A stretch of 64,000 bases of DNA from Prorocentrum cordatum (Eukaryota; Sar; Dinophyceae; Prorocentrales; Prorocentraceae). Positions 63,867-64,000 of this stretch are shown here, one piece after another (position 1 is the first letter of the stretch; each line of letters opens with the position of its first letter). The translations under genes and the position numbers were made by a program. Location: assembly GCA_963575745.1 (NCBI GenBank), contig CAUYUJ010018904.1, positions 423,776 to 487,775 of the forward strand, read 5' to 3'. The notes under the pieces are model-generated. The model did not search any database. It saw nothing but the letters and a program-made list of their open reading frames with translations, and had not been told where the DNA came from.

Positions 63867-64000
63867 CTGGCCGCCCATGGGCTCCCAGGAAGGGCCCTGC
63901 CGCCGGCCAGTGCAGCGCCGCTCGCGGCGTCTCCCCGCGCCAAGCGGCCTCGCGCGGCAGGACGACCTTCGCCCTGTGCCCGGGCGCCTCGGCCAAGTCC

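Overview
The window is nuclear DNA of a dinoflagellate. The direct evidence is three genomic copies of the dinoflagellate spliced-leader sequence (23865-23886, nearly intact at 26431-26452, degraded at 9247-9270). Each lies 26-34 bases upstream of an ATG, the mark of mRNAs that were trans-spliced, reverse transcribed and reinserted. High GC, abundant tandem repeats and repeated palindromic elements, Copia proteins of the dinoflagellate type and a candidate GC-AG intron all fit. The species cannot be named from this; a large-genome lineage is likely.

Layout. 1-9 kb is repeat-rich and almost gene-free. It holds G-rich minisatellites, one possible membrane-anchored ORF (1552), a ~3.9 kb inverted-repeat structure with ~1.2 kb arms (3068-6970) and copies of a fold-back element. 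9.2-12.6 kb holds a coiled-coil retrogene with its leader relic, a ~192 bp palindromic insert that looks like a gained intron, and a candidate GC-AG intron. 13.4-18.6 kb is a well-preserved LINE-type retrotransposon (endonuclease, reverse transcriptase, zinc fingers) with a second ORF nested in another frame. 19-23.8 kb is noncoding repeat arrays. 23.7-28.3 kb is a tandem duplication of a retrogene, each copy carrying its leader relic and a minisatellite.

The main object is a ~24.7 kb LTR retrotransposon of the Copia class, 29017-53727. It has ~300 bp LTRs, a 5-bp target-site duplication (GCAAC), and an empty paralogous target site at 22559-22563 in the same window. Its first 11.6 kb is gag-protease-integrase-RT-RNase H, broken by all three kinds of stop codon and by frameshifts. 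The RT is also interrupted by a 1.8 kb array of 77-bp units arranged as 154-bp dimers. The last ~12.7 kb, between RNase H and the 3' LTR, carries extra decayed coding sequence not expected in a Copia element. This includes a methyltransferase-like domain (~41.6-42.3 kb) and a Tpt1/KptA-like RNA 2'-phosphotransferase domain (~49.6-50.4 kb).

Scattered through the whole element, and not seen outside it, are more than 25 small hairpins of one design: variable complementary outer arms, a GC inner helix, a CAA/CCA loop and a single bulged base on the 3' arm. All point the same way and are translated in all three frames. This is the best candidate for something undescribed. 53.7-64 kb returns to repeats, a coiled-coil exon, a decayed LINE reverse transcriptase and GC-rich sequence without convincing genes.
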